Assembly (NCBI RefSeq): GCF_910592395.1 | Contig: NC_088311.1 | Coordinates: forward strand, 11,532,501 to 11,596,500 | From: Lineus longissimus | Taxonomy: Eukaryota > Nemertea > Pilidiophora > Heteronemertea > Lineidae | Direction: 5' to 3' | DNA length: 64,000 nt | In this document: one piece after another, positions 11,011-22,140 of the stretch | Numbering within the stretch: the first letter of the stretch is position 1 | Layout of the letters: each line of letters begins with the position of its first letter | Translations under genes and position numbers: made by a program | The notes under the pieces: model-generated | Seen by the model: only the letters and a program-made list of their open reading frames with translations | Databases searched by the model: none | Told to the model about the DNA's origin: nothing

Positions 11011-11074
11011 CTGTTGACTGTGCTTTAAGAGAGACTAGGCATGGCGCCAGTCTCTCTTAAAGCACAGTCAACAG
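11011..11074. repeat. Perfect 26-bp inverted repeat with 12-nt loop
   Basis: 11011-11036 (CTGTTGACTGTGCTTTAAGA...) is the exact reverse complement of 11049-11074, with a 12-base spacer. It lies in the last intron of CYP4 pseudogene 1. Exact pairing in a decayed neighbourhood suggests recent origin, either as a tiny MITE or a replication fold-back. Confidence 0.85.
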
Positions 11075-11233
11075 GCATTTGGTGTCAGTATTTGGGTAAG
11101 TACAGAATCAAGGCAGCTCAGAGAGCAATGATTGAACGATGCTGTGGACAAGTCCAATGATACTGCATCAGTCAGGACCAACTTCTCATCAGAAAGCGTC
11201 ACCACCAGCATATTCAATGTTCAGTTCCAACCT

Positions 11234-11289
11234 GTACCAGTCCAATGCACGCCTGTCATTTGTGTACCAGTCCAATGCACGCCTGTCAT
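11234..11289 (+). repeat. Short tandem duplication, 30-bp period
   Basis: GTACCAGTCCAATGCACGCC and the following TGTCAT occur at 11234-11259 and again at 11264-11289, identical over 26 bases with a 4-base spacer. Confidence 0.8.
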
Positions 11290-12355
11290 GGTCAGCAGTG
11301 GTCAGCTTAGCGCGATATGGAACATTCTTCCGAAACTCAAGCGAGGGAAGTCTGCTCATTAGCATATCTCGCGCACTGCTCCTTCTTGTCAAACATCGTA
11401 GTGAAATCATAATGGAAAACATCTGGCTTTGCGCCAGACATTGAGACTAATAAGTGAAGAACTAATAGGTACTGAGAACTTCTACTTGCGCGAGACTGCT
11501 GTGATAAAATTATCATTGCAGAGACTCCGGTGACGTACACATATATTTTTTACAATCAAAAATGCCCTCAAAAGACGACATGGAATGATTATTTTATTGA
11601 TATTTCCTACTATATACCTTCCAATTATCACTTTATACAAATAGATCGGCGTTAGGTCGCATGCTTTTCTTTCCTGGTGACACTATAAAGCAAAATAGTT
11701 GCAACCCTAAGTCCAATAATAAGTGACGGTGACCCGTTATAAATGTTTCGCCAGCTTCGCTTTTTTGCCGCTACGCGGCGCTTTGGGCCCTTGCGTCCAG
11801 TTTGATGATCTACCGAAACTTACACACGTGACCATGGGGAAAAAGGAAACTTTGCGCTAATTTGGGACGGTGCCAATGATATCACGGAAACTCACCCGGG
11901 ACATTCAAGTCGGGGACCACCTACTCCCAAGTGGTGTGGACATCAACATCATGCTGATTTTAATCCACAAACATCCGAGCGTGTGGGACAAGCCGGACGA
12001 ATTCATTCCAGAGAGATTCAGCACTGAAAACGCCGCCTATCGTGACCCATTCGCCTTCGTACCATTTTCGGCTAGCCCTAGGAATAGCATTGGGCGGATT
12101 TTTGCCAGGAATCTAATGAAGGTGACTCTGGCTCGCATTCTAAATCGGTACATCGTCACTTACGATGCGACTCATCCGATTGTGAAAGTACCCGAAGCAG
12201 TCCTAAGGACCGAGAGCGGTCTCTGGTTGAAGCTAGAGCGAACTTAATTACAAGTACAGTGTACTAGTCGACTTGTTGCATCCTGGAGCACCATTTTAGG
12301 GTCGTCTAGTTAACTTGCCTGGAGAAAGGAGTGACTGATCGACGTCGCGCTTAAT

Positions 12356-14533
12356 ACTGTCTTCTCCCACTTAACCGAGCGCGGCTGAATCGTAAAATGA
12401 CTAAGTCCAAATGAATAGGCCGATTTACTGGTGGCAGGCGAACATTAGAAAGAACAGCCACAGCTGATAATTGACTCCCTTTTCGTGGGCAATGCCAATG
12501 CCTTCCACGTAAGTGGATAAAAGACATGAACATTGACATGGGGTAGTCCTGTACTGAATGAATGAATACAATACAACTAGCGTCCTCATTGTATGCCTAT
12601 AGTGTCGGTTGACCAAAAATTTCTAATCTTGGGTCTATGATAAAGCCAGCTTCATGGGTCTGCAGAATGTCCCAATAAAGCAGTCTTGCTGTCAACGAAT
12701 AAATTAAAGAACAGATTTACTTATCAATTTACCAATCAATCTTATTATCCAAACGGGATTTACACGTCATCTTTAATAACATCATCATCCTCTTCTCCTT
12801 CCGAAAACTCAATCCCCTCAACAAACTGCTCAAGCTCATCATTTACCATCTCTACCCCCTCCCCGACTTCGTCATCGTCCTCAGGAACTAGGCCACTGGC
12901 TCTCCAACCCTTCATAATCGTCTGTTGTGTGACCCTATCCCAGCCGAGGCTGATCATCCTGACCATATCCCGGCTGGTGATCCGCTCACAATGTCCTTGA
13001 TCATCGGTGTGGCCGATTTTCCACACTTTCCAAATGGTCCTCAGGTGACACTTAAAGCTCCTGTTTACGGTTAAGTCCAAGGGCTGCAGCAGCGAAGTAC
13101 ATCGTCCTGGGATAAAAATGTCTGTCCAATTATCTGCGGTGATTGCATCACGAAATTGCTGATTTCGATGCGCCGGATACCTGTCTAAAAGTAACAAGAA
13201 CGTGGCCCCTGCTACAAATGGCACAATCAGGGCCTGCAACCACTCGATTAGCGATTGGTATCGTGACCAACCCTGTGGACTACCAGTTACCTGGAAAAGC
13301 AAACAACAAGTATGAACATTTACATTACTTTTCTGAACAGTCAGACACGCACAATGTTTTGGTTGCATCCATGACAAACCTACAACAATTTTAGTCGTAG
13401 AAGTTCTGATTTTCCTAAAAAATACTACCATTAACTAGAATGTCTGACCGTCAATGACAACACTGATGACGTCAGGTACATGTCCTGTACTACAACCACG
13501 GACTTGTATTCTATGCCAATACTCACTCGCACATTGTCTGGAGCATCCGCCTGAAGCTGCCGAATGACGTCACCATCTGGTGCCAAGCCCCGGTAGTCGG
13601 CAACTAAAGCCTGGGCGTTGTCACGTAACCCCCTTGAATCGTTGGTCTTCCTTCGATAGCTGATTTGTTTCCTGAAATGGAATTTGCATATTGTTAAAAT
13701 TCACTGAATACAATCCGTTCCGAACGTTAAGGCCGATCCATGCAACAGCGGAATAAAACTCACCTTTCCATAAAAGTTGCTAAGCCAATGTGCAGATGCA
13801 TGGAAAAGGTATCGCAGGGGTCTCTGTTCTTGTCTTTCGGTCTTCGTTTCGTTCGGAAGCTCTGCCCACCATTGCCGAAATTCTCTTCCAGCTTGCTCTT
13901 TAATATCCTCACCGGAAACAGGGAAACCAAGTCTTCGGCGCTCAAGGAACCAGGTGTTCAAATTGTTGTCCATTTCGGGCCACTATGCTGAAATAAAAAA
14001 GCTAACACGTTTAACATCTTTGGAAATATTGATTGGCGATAACCACAGGTATAAACGAAATGTTAGTCTTAGGAATAAAGGTCCTAGGAACAATAATACC
14101 GAAATTGTTAAATGCATGGTCAGGGTCACTCGCTTTGATGTATAATGCGACTTATTCTTCCATCCATGACACAGAAGCGGTCGGTGTAGGCCAACAAAGA
14201 AGGAAATTCATTTAGCGAGGAATATAATGCTTGTTGAAACACTACTTCGTGCATCAGTGCCGTGTCGCCGTTGTCTCCTCCGTCTTCTATGGTCTTGAGT
14301 TGATCTATCTCTGAGGGCAAACAAGTCATCCTGTGTGCTTATCCAACGTCTAAATGTCTGCGGTGCTATGCGGTGGTGTCTAGCAAAGGATGTCGCAGTT
14401 TCAGCATGACGTAATCCTATAGCATGCCCAATTGGTATGTCTCGATAAGGTCAATCTTCTGATTGAGACTGTAGCTTTTCTGGTGCCTACTTGCACCAGG
14501 TACAGCCTGGTTAGCATCATCTACATCATCATC

Positions 14534-14565
<32 letters not shown>

Positions 14566-15047
14566 CAGTAGTGGTATCAGGGTCAGGGCTGTCAACATCT
14601 TCTCCATGCTCCATTCCATACGTTAAGATCATCAGGGTGCCTGCTAGGCCTACCCACAAAATCCATCGCATTGCGTGCATCTTACCAGAAGAACGTGGTC
14701 AAAGCAAGATGGCAGACAACAATTATGACATTTGACACGAAAGTGCCCTTTATTGTATTTCCCTCACAAAAAAACGATTCCATAATCGATTAGATAAAAT
14801 AAATTCATTTGAAAGACTCTGGATTGGTTAACCATTTACATGGACTTACGTAACTTCAATAATCATCACCCTGACTGCAGGAATTACTGGCCCTGGCCCC
14901 TTGTCTTCCTATAACCATTGATCAATTGGCTGTCATATTGAATGTTTGCAGCCCACGCACCGGTAAAAAACTACAGACTGCCATGTTTCTGGACTTAGTC
15001 ATTTTCGAGCCATTTTCCTGGCGCTCGGTTAAGTGGGAGAAGACAGT
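12356..15047 (-). mobile_element. pogo/Tigger-type (DDE_1) DNA transposon
   Basis: The ends are inverted: ACTGTCTTCTCCCACTTAAC then CGAGCGC at 12356-12382, and its reverse complement at 15021-15047. An inner matching block AAAATGACTAAGTCCA follows on both sides. The length is 2,692 bp. It carries a broken multi-exon transposase on the minus strand. The flanks (TTAAT and TTATAG) do not give a clean TA duplication, which may be mutation. Confidence 0.85.
12760..14680 (-). pseudogene. pogo/Tigger DDE_1 transposase, decayed
   Basis: The N-terminal exon (14680 to about 14220) has an Asp-rich run from CAT repeats (14520-14567), then KSYSLNQKIDLIETYQLG and, after a frame change, ATSFARHHRIAPQTFRRW, a helix-turn-helix of the CENP-B/pogo type. 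The second exon (13987-13764) begins at a TTTCAG acceptor, reads MDNNLNTWFLERRRLGFPVS and ends FYGK at an AAAG|GTGAGT donor (second DNA-binding helix set). The third (about 13675-13527) is open as RRKTNDSRGLRDNAQALVAD in a frame offset by one. The last exon (13290-12760) holds LLLLDRYPAHRN (second catalytic Asp) and GRCTSLLQPLD, ending in an acidic tail. The segment with the first catalytic Asp is not found, so the enzyme is probably inactive. Confidence 0.8.
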
Positions 15048-15259
15048 TTATAGCTTATAATGAAAGTATCACAACCAGTCCTTTGCCAGTCAATTTTTTT
15101 ATGAAATAGAAAATGGTCGGAGAGATGAACAATCAAATCATCAAACCCTCATGTATTTTTTTTCTATTCATAATCCATCGTTTATAAAGTTATTGGGTGG
15201 ATCTGTCGTCTGTTGCATATCGCCAAACACGCTCCAAGCGCTATGCGTCAACAAAATGA

Positions 15260-15880
15260 TATGAAATATTGTACGCATTATACTTGAAACAAAGTTGATC
15301 ATCTGCTTCTAACATGCTAAAGACGACCTGCTTGTTCATCTCTCCTTAGACAGTTTTTGCAAATAACCAGATGTTGTGTCTTTTCGGAACTGGCATGCCA
15401 AAGAGCCACACTTGCCATCTGCCTAAATTGAATAAGAGTGGTTGGTTGTAATAATATCTCGCTGTTCTTTAATGTTAATTAACAATCTAAAGAAATTAAA
15501 ATTGCGATTTACATGGAGAACTGTAGTGAGATACCGGACCAGGCTTGTTTCATGCACCGGATTTTACGAGAAATACATCTGTGGCGATTTTGCGCCCATG
15601 CCTAGTTCAGGGAAGCACCGCCTCTAATAAATCGTTGCCCTGTCGTTCTGCGCTGTGTCAAATCTCCGCCTTCTCGTCCTGGTAGACTGTGTAAAAGCTC
15701 TTTTATCCGTGGTTCATTGTAAAAACGTTTGGTGCAACATGAATTGTATTTAGGCTTTTGATTCATATTAGGGGTGGGGTTTGTGCTCGCATCAGTTTTA
15801 AGTTAACTAAAGTAAAGATCTGGCCCCATTTTCCCCTTAAAGGCCTGAGTGACTGTTTACCTCAGTATGTTTTTCTTCTT
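15260..15880 (+). repeat. Segmental duplication copy A1
   Basis: Shares order and wording with 20540-21090: GTACGCATTATAC, AACATGCTAAAG, TTGTTCATCTCTCCTT, GACAGTTTTTGCAAATA, CATCTGCCTA, GACTGTGTAAAAGCT, TGCTCGCATC, AAAGAYCTGGCC. Divergence is substantial. Together with the gene remnant at 22.1 kb it indicates an old tandem duplication of a multi-kb unit. No gene is seen in it. Confidence 0.7.
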
Positions 15881-15931
15881 CGGTTTCGTTAGTTAAGTAT
15901 TTTTCTGAAGTGTTTGACGTTTCAGCTCTTA

Positions 15932-17369
15932 AGCCCGCAGCACACTAGCCGCCAACTACGGCGTTCACAGGCGTTTTTTTGCCGCAAGAGTCCTGAACGC
16001 CTGAACAATCCCCTAGTCTGCTACGAACGGCGTCGGCGAACCCGACTTGACGCCACTTGCCGCAACTAAACGCCAAATATCTAACACTAGCATTATACCC
16101 GTGGCGCAGGCAGGTTCAAATGGGCTATATCTTGAATAAATTGAATTGCAATGAAAATCTAATGCAATATCAAAGGAGCAATATTGAAGAGGCAAATTAA
16201 ACAAACCATTTGTCCACAAACTCGGACCTAGCTGTGGCGTGCTGTATGTGTGCATAAAAAGTGTATCAATTGGTCCGATAGAGATGATGAGGCAATGTCA
16301 ATATGCCTCGTTCCTTAGTCAGCAATATGCCCCTTTTTATACGGAGAAGAAGGAGAACTCAGATAGGCCTTCACATGTCGGCTTCCAAATGTCTCGGGCA
16401 AGGCACGTCGTCGACAGGCAAGCTAGAAGTTCAGCATCGTGAGCAGCTCCTTGATAAGGCCATGTCAGGTTCAGCGTGCCTCTTCAGATACATCAAGTAG
16501 TGAAAGCTGTGGTGAGCACATAAACAGACCATGGTAACCTTCATTTGAAAATTCCTTCATAATCAAGGGCTAGCTCTGACTAAAACAGCACCCATAAACA
16601 ATAGACCATCAATTTGACCCCAGCTCCTAACTGCGGGAAAACCCAAGTCCAGCAACCAAAGTACCAAAAATACATTTTTGTTTACATTTGAACTGCACAC
16701 ATGCGTTTGTTTACAATTTCATTTCCCGCGAAATCGTGGATTGAGAATAACATTAACCTGGGTTCAGCAGGTCAGCAGGTATACCGGCTGTTCCAATCAT
16801 CCCCCACAGCCAGCTGTTCAAAAGGTAATGTTATTCACCCCAGAGAGAGTGCAGATAATTGATTAAGCCCCTGCATAATTTAACAGCAATAAGTGGTAAG
16901 GAGAATTGACAGTGTCCGATTAAAAATCCTTCATTACTGCTCCACTGAAGTAAATTTTTGAACTAAACCAAGACGTTGCATCAGGGTAAGGTGTCACCAC
17001 AATTCATGCAAAATTTCAAGGCAATCCAACGCCTCTAAGTGTGACTTTATTCGTCCCCCTTCCAGTATTATTATATAGATGTTTGATTTTTGACGCGTGT
17101 CGCCGCGTTTGAACGCAAGAAGAAGCCAGGTGTGCTACGGATGGCCGCCTGACTTGGCGTCGGCGGCGAGGCTATGGCCCATCAGCTTGCGTCTTGATGT
17201 CACATGATTTCAAAATGGCAGCCTAAAGTGGCGGAAAAGACGCTACTGGACACCAATTCTGGGCAGGTGTGCTCTGACCGGGATCCACTGTGGCCGCCAA
17301 CTTTGGCGTCGAGAGGCGTCAGCCGAACGCTTCTTGTCGACAAAGTTGGCGGCTGGTGTGCTGCGGGCT
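15932..17369. mobile_element. TTA-flanked MITE (Harbinger-type target)
   Basis: The inverted ends AGCCCGCAGCACACTAGCCG / AGCCCGCAGCACACCAGCCG continue through CCAACT; flanking TTA lies at 15929-15931 and 17370-17372. A 3-bp TTA/TAA duplication is typical of PIF/Harbinger. The length is 1,438 bp. Inside are further copies of the GC-rich GCCGCCAACT word and the repeat shared with 43.4 kb (16740-17085). No transposase ORF is visible. It interrupts the segmental duplication unit. Confidence 0.75.
16740..17085 (+). repeat. Interspersed repeat shared with 43.38-43.72 kb
   Basis: Direct copies share CAGCAGGTA, CCAGCTGTTCAAAAGGTAAT, CTCCTGCATAA/CCCCTGCATAA, GTGTCCGATTAA, TCATTACTGCTC, CGTTGCATCAGG and TCGTCCCCCTTCCAG in the same order. 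About 80% alike by eye. It has no coding signal. It may be a SINE-like or MITE-internal module. Confidence 0.7.
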
Positions 17370-17389
17370 TTAGATAGAAGGAAAACGCG

Positions 17390-17641
17390 TTATCCGTAAT
17401 TTTTTTCACGCCCAATCCATGGGGCGAGACCTTTCCCACCAATTGAGTGCTCGCTGAGTTCAGTCTTTACGTCACCACGCTCTTGTGCTGCCGCAACGCC
17501 ATTTCCATCATAGTCGTCGTTGGAGCGGTAGTCCGCAGAGGCTGACGACATGAACTCACATTTACCTCTTCTTGTAGTGGGGCCTGGGACTGGCTCGTCG
17601 ACCGTGTAGATTTGATTATTTTTAATATTTTGTCCTTCCAA
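17390..17641 (-). pseudogene. Remnant of PAN/apple-like exon (copy 1)
   Basis: The minus-strand frame contains GPTTRRGKCEF followed by a Ser/Asp-rich stretch, and its nucleotides around AATTCACAT/ACTCACAT...TTGTAGTGG align with the ORF at 21280-21636. It occupies the same place in its duplication unit. No signal peptide remains. I take it as a degraded counterpart, with low certainty. Confidence 0.3.
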
Positions 17642-18891
17642 TCCGGAGCATATGTACAGTCTAGCTCATATTAATATAAACGCCTATGACTTGTGATATC
17701 TCCTAAATACCAGACCGATTTTAATGTGGTTTGGACAAAGTTTTCACAAATCTTGTTGTCTATATGAACATTGTAATTACAGTGAAATGCATCATTGTCT
17801 TCATTATGTAATCTACCATTTAATTAAGGTGAAAAAAATAACTTTTTTATTTTAGGAAATATTCACCAAAAAATCACTTAGTGTTGTAGTACAGCAAGAA
17901 CTCAGACTTTCTGGGTTGTTTTCATTTTGATATCTTATCTTAGTTTCGTGCTATCATGCTTTTTCTGCAAAAATGTCGACACGCAATAGATACTATTTCT
18001 ATTGACCTTTGAAATCTGCCCCAAAACTTCCACCACCTCAACACCTCAACATGGAGTGTGTCATGTTACACATGTAGGGTCCTGTGTCAACAAGCAAAGA
18101 CAAGTTTTAATAGGTTATTCCTTTTATAGTATTAAAATATTGCACAACAATTATTCAAACCTCATTCAATGAAGGTGGGACATAATTATCCCATTCATGG
18201 GCATACCTTTATCATGGTTATTGACACCGTGATGTAACTGGACATGTCACTTATTACACTCCTACTCCGATGGGTTTTAGCAAGAATCATAAAGAATATT
18301 ATTTGTTAAATCTGGCTGGTAGTGTATAATTCTGTGGAAATTATTGTGTGTGACCAGTTCCTCGGGAGGGTAGCCGTGTTCTGAGCTGACAGTGCAGTTG
18401 GACAGTGTCAGAAATCACCACAATGAGATATTATCCAGGGTTGATATTTAACCAGAAATCTGTTATTTTAGATCCAGTGTAAGATATCAACATGAATACT
18501 CACCAGACAGTTTTATTCTTTGCTGTACTACAACACCATTGCTTTTTTTGTGGGTTTTTTCAAGGAATAAAAAAGTTTTTTTGGACCTTTTGTAAATTGA
18601 CGATTACATAATGAAGACAACAATGCACTTCATTGTAATCCTCATGATCATACAGACAACAACATTCGCGACAACCCTGTGCAAACCGCATTGAAAACGG
18701 TTGAATAGTGAAGAAGATATCATAAGTTGTAGGTGTTGATATTGATATGAGCTAGACTGCACCTCCCAAAGGGGATGTCACTTACTAATGAATTGTAGAA
18801 GATGACAAGTCTGGCCATAGTTTGGTGATAAGGGCGATAATAATACCATACCAGTAATCCTTTAACAACCAATGAAGTTGAAGCAGAATTT
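17642..18891. other. No gene recognised
   Basis: AT-rich sequence with inverted short matches: TGAAATGCATCATTGTCTTC near 17780 mirrors GACAACAATGCACTTCA near 18617, and the segments around them also mirror each other. This suggests an eroded foldback element of about 850-900 bp spanning roughly 17700-18770. There is no coding evidence. Confidence 0.4.
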
Positions 18892-19755
18892 TCAAACTGG
18901 GGGAATGAAGCGATATTGAAAGATCTTTAAATGATTTGTGAAGTACTTGGAATTGGCGACAAGAACATGACCGTAGGGATCAGAAGCATGTCGAACGAAT
19001 CTTGTAAAATCTTGATGCAAGTTGATTCCGTCTAATCTGGTCACATTTACCCATTCTTTGCCATTTGATAGGTGCAATGCTACTATTGCTAAGGAGGTGT
19101 GGTTAGACTGCCAGGATTTTGCTGCTCGAGCGAACAGTGCCCCTTGCACGTAATGCCAACTTTTTTCAATACCGACAATATGTATTTCTTTCGGAAACGT
19201 ATAGGAAATCTTTTTGAGCTGTCCATCTTTGAACAAGTGTAAGAATAACCTGTCTGACATTATTATGTTATCCCTATACCAAGAAGGACAGTTGCAAGTT
19301 GATAAAAGTGTCATAATTTTAACCGGGTTTGTAAAAGAAATATTGGTGTGATTCGTAATTTTCACTATATCAAATAATAAAATATCATTCTTCTCAGCAG
19401 ATCTCCTATTCGTTACAAGGACTTTCTTTTCATCAGGTGACATACTAAAGCAGCGATATCTCTTCGCCTTCGGATAGTCCACAACGATATCGGACATCTT
19501 CTTTCCTTGTAAAGTATAAAGTTTTAATTCTGTGCTTCTCCGCTCAGAGTAAATTAAAATGACTTTGTCCTCAAAACAGTGAAAACCACGGACACGCTCA
19601 TGAATCTTAAACAATATTTTCTTTTGGGGCCTTAACGAATTTTTCTTCGGGTGGTAGCCAACGAGGTAGGTTGGTAGTCGATCCCAGCCTCCGGGACCTG
19701 CAACTGCACCCAATATAAATAATTCCTGTTGGTAACAATATTGTAGCGATACCAT
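18892..19755 (-). CDS. Beta-propeller-like hypothetical protein, 287 codons
   Basis: An intact frame from ATG at 19755 to a TAG. The product alternates short hydrophobic strands with WD/NHL-like turns: VRGFHCFEDKVILIYSER, LKLYTLQGKKMSDIVVDYP, FSMSPDEKKVLVTNRR, ILLFDIVKI, VALHLSNGKEWVNVTR and HVLVANSKY. This repeated pattern of strand, GK and strand suggests a propeller of the NHL/TolB type, but no blade gives a firm family match. It has N-glycosylation sequons (NHT, NIS, NVT), so it may be extracellular. A decayed copy lies at 22141-22440. An upstream exon may supply the true start; the 21280-21636 signal-peptide ORF on the same strand is a candidate. Codon use looks like a real gene. Confidence 0.6.
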   Translation of the reverse strand: MVSLQYCYQQELFILGAVAGPGGWDRLPTYLVGYHPKKNSLRPQKKILFKIHERVRGFHCFEDKVILIYSERRSTELKLYTLQGKKMSDIVVDYPKAKRYRCFSMSPDEKKVLVTNRRSAEKNDILLFDIVKITNHTNISFTNPVKIMTLLSTCNCPSWYRDNIIMSDRLFLHLFKDGQLKKISYTFPKEIHIVGIEKSWHYVQGALFARAAKSWQSNHTSLAIVALHLSNGKEWVNVTRLDGINLHQDFTRFVRHASDPYGHVLVANSKYFTNHLKIFQYRFIPPV

Positions 19756-20539
19756 CTTACATCCACCAATAGGCCGCCATTTTAAGGTTTTTTCATACTT
19801 ATACAGTCCTGAGGTCTGGTCTTCACGAAAACATAACTAGTTGAATAATCTTGGCCACAGATAAATACGTGTGGTGTGCTTGTGTGAGAGGGGAGCGGGT
19901 ATCTTTGAGGAATTTTGGAGGCCATATGCCGCCTCCCCCCGTGGATAAGAATTAACCGTGTTTTTGGCTGTTGTGGACTGATGTTGGACAAAAAAGGTGG
20001 TTTGCCTGCTATGACAAGCAGCCAGCTACGGCGAGCCGAATTCGTGATTTTGTGGGGGGAAAAAAACCTCCCAAAATTGGTGACGTTTTGTAAAGTATAT
20101 GTATACCAGAACCATGATAACCCCTGATAATGTCTTCTGGTATACATTAAAATGTGCACAGCTCTGTCACGCACCAGCGTGTGAGAGATTGACCCCTGAT
20201 TTCTTCATGATGGCCAGAAGGGAACCGTCCCACTGATGCAAATACACACCAAATCTGACACGCACCCTGCGCAAGTAGGCCTACTGCAATTCCTTTGCAA
20301 AATCACTGCTCTCTTTCCATATTGGTGACTCAGTGTTTCGCAAAGAAAATGAGGCCATCATAGTATCCACCCCCCCCCCCCAAAAAATATATAGATATCA
20401 AATGAAAAACTTCAGGATCACAACCGTATCGGCATTTCATCCTTTCGGAGTCTCTTTCAAGACTAAAACCCTTATCAAGAAATTTCATTTTTCACCATTC
20501 TGTTGCATAACTCTAAACTCACTCGAAGCGTGATAAAGG
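19756..20539. other. No gene recognised
   Basis: Only weak frames (19782-20174 minus). A poly-C tract lies near 20373. There is an inverted word pair TGTATACCAGAA/TTCTGGTATACA at 20099-20147, likely a small hairpin. Confidence 0.4.
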
Positions 20540-21090
20540 GGAATGAAATAGCGTACGCATTATACAAAGTTGGATTTCTGCTACTAACATGCTAAAGGCG
20601 AGTTAGGACTGCACTCGAGCTGCTTGTTCATCTCTCCTTTGACAGTTTTTGCAAATACATGTAATCGAATAATGGTATCAACTTTTCAGAACCTGAATGC
20701 TTCATGCGCAACATTTACCATCTGCCTATATTGAGTCATGAGTGTTTAGTTGTAAAATTATTATTAGTGCTTTTATTATACTTTAAAGTCCCCACCTTTT
20801 AGTCCTGGTCGACTGTGTAAAAGCTAAAAGTGAAATGCAACACTTACTTGTACCATTCTATGCTTCCTTACCTTAAGAAACTCGTTGAATCAGTATCTGT
20901 CAGCTGGTTTGTCGTGAAAAATATTAGGTGCATGTAGCATGTATCGTAGGGTTATGATTCATTTTGGTGAATTTGGGCGGGGGAATGCTCGCATCGTTAG
21001 CTAAGTAAAATAAAGACCTGGCCTCATTATTCCCCCAAAGAAGATGTCTATTGATACCTGAATGATTCAGATACATGTAATGAATTTGAA
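20540..21090 (+). repeat. Segmental duplication copy A2
   Basis: Counterpart of 15260-15880, with the same ordered word matches. It is followed after about 1 kb by the remnant of the propeller-like gene, just as copy A1 is followed by the intact gene. Confidence 0.7.
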
Positions 21091-21279
21091 TGTTTAAAAA
21101 AGCTTTCTGGTGTAATGCCAAACATTTTGACAGGATGACGAGTTTTTTCGTGAATACGTCTTTTGGTCGCATTTGAAACGTAAAATCGAGTGATTGCCTG
21201 AACCTGTATGTGGCCATACCAAGATGCAATAATTAACTCAACCCTAGTTACAGCGGCCACCCTGGCTGAGGTGAAAAGC

Positions 21280-21636
21280 CTAATTGGCGCCTAAGTACCG
21301 TAGAGCCACGCTCAGAGTGCTCTTCCGCGGAATGCTTACCCCCTTCATCCAGATTTTCTGAGTTTCTCCATTATTGCTGTCGTTTTCCGGCCCTGCCGTA
21401 TAGGCATGTAATTCACATGCTTGGCGAAGTAAACTGTAGTGGAAACTTGGTGACCTCAATTCGTTTGAGTCGTAGCTGCAGCACTGTAATAACGAGCGCA
21501 CAAGGAACCGGTCGAAACATCGCCTTGAATGACTGGGTTTGACTTTATAAAAGTGTCCAGGAATAATATCCGTATCACCAAAAGATATGACAACAAACAA
21601 ATAGAGTATGGTGGAGTGACATACAAATGAGATCAT
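21280..21636 (-). CDS. Secreted PAN/apple-like exon, 118 codons
   Basis: The minus frame begins MISFVCHSTILYLFVVISFG, a plausible signal peptide, then RRCFDRFLVRSLLQCC and SPSFHYSLLRQACELHA, which resembles the Cys pattern and central SF.Y...CEL core of PAN/apple domains (protein or carbohydrate binding in secreted proteins). It ends at a TAG just after a possible CTACG|GTACTT donor, so it may be a first exon. It lies upstream, on the same strand, of the 287-codon propeller-like ORF, and a degraded copy lies at 17390-17641. The domain call rests on a few residues. Confidence 0.35.
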   Translation of the reverse strand: MISFVCHSTILYLFVVISFGDTDIIPGHFYKVKPSHSRRCFDRFLVRSLLQCCSYDSNELRSPSFHYSLLRQACELHAYTAGPENDSNNGETQKIWMKGVSIPRKSTLSVALRYLGAN

Positions 21637-22140
21637 AATTGCGACCTGGAATTTTTCACAAGATGGCGAGGTAAGATCTACATGTATGTTCTACTTCTAG
21701 CTGGAAACGACTGCAGTAATCTGCCACCAGTTCTGTGATAATAATATAACCAAAAATGCCATTATTCCTATCATTAAAAACGGCATTTTACTTCAGAGGG
21801 GTGACTGATTTTTAAATAAGAGTTCAAAAAATATTATTTGGTCGATTCATGTACTCTTTTTTACGAGAGAATTGCACTTGATTTTTTGACGATTTCACAA
21901 ACGTCGAGACCATTCGAACTCCTGCCAGCGACAATGGCTCCCTCGGAAACCTAATCGGTGATTCATGAATAATTCCTATGGGTTTTACCTTTTCCTATTT
22001 TCAATGATACACTTTGGTGTTGGAAACTATATCATTTTGTAAAAAGAGGACCCAAAGTCAGTCGACTGTTTGGTCATGATGCCTTTAATAAATACATGCT
22101 ATTTATTTCATTTCAATTATATAACAACAAATGAAGAAGG

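Larger units (their letters stand above)
9226..12247 (+). pseudogene. CYP4-type cytochrome P450 pseudogene 1
   Basis: P450 monooxygenases of the CYP4 type oxidise fatty acids and related lipids at the ER membrane. A 22-codon anchor exon (9226-9291) is followed by a large exon block (about 10094-10949) from APSRNWFRG to ALAEHPEVLR, ending at an AAG|GTAGCA donor, and a last exon (about 11830-12247). The I-helix FAGHDTTSS is kept (10882). ExxR survives as KETLR (11843-11857) and is followed at once by a TAA. The heme loop reads FSASPRNSIG: the obligatory Cys is AGC (12086-12088), so no thiolate ligand could form. At least four frameshifts (near 10205, 10390, 10620, 10855) and a TGA (10565) also break it. 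Intron 1 holds a Harbinger-derived element. Confidence 0.9.

Noticed and set aside
12686-13000. Plus-strand Ser-rich ORF
   Set aside because: Antisense to the acidic tail of the pogo/Tigger transposase, whose GAT/GAA codons read as Ser codons on the other strand.
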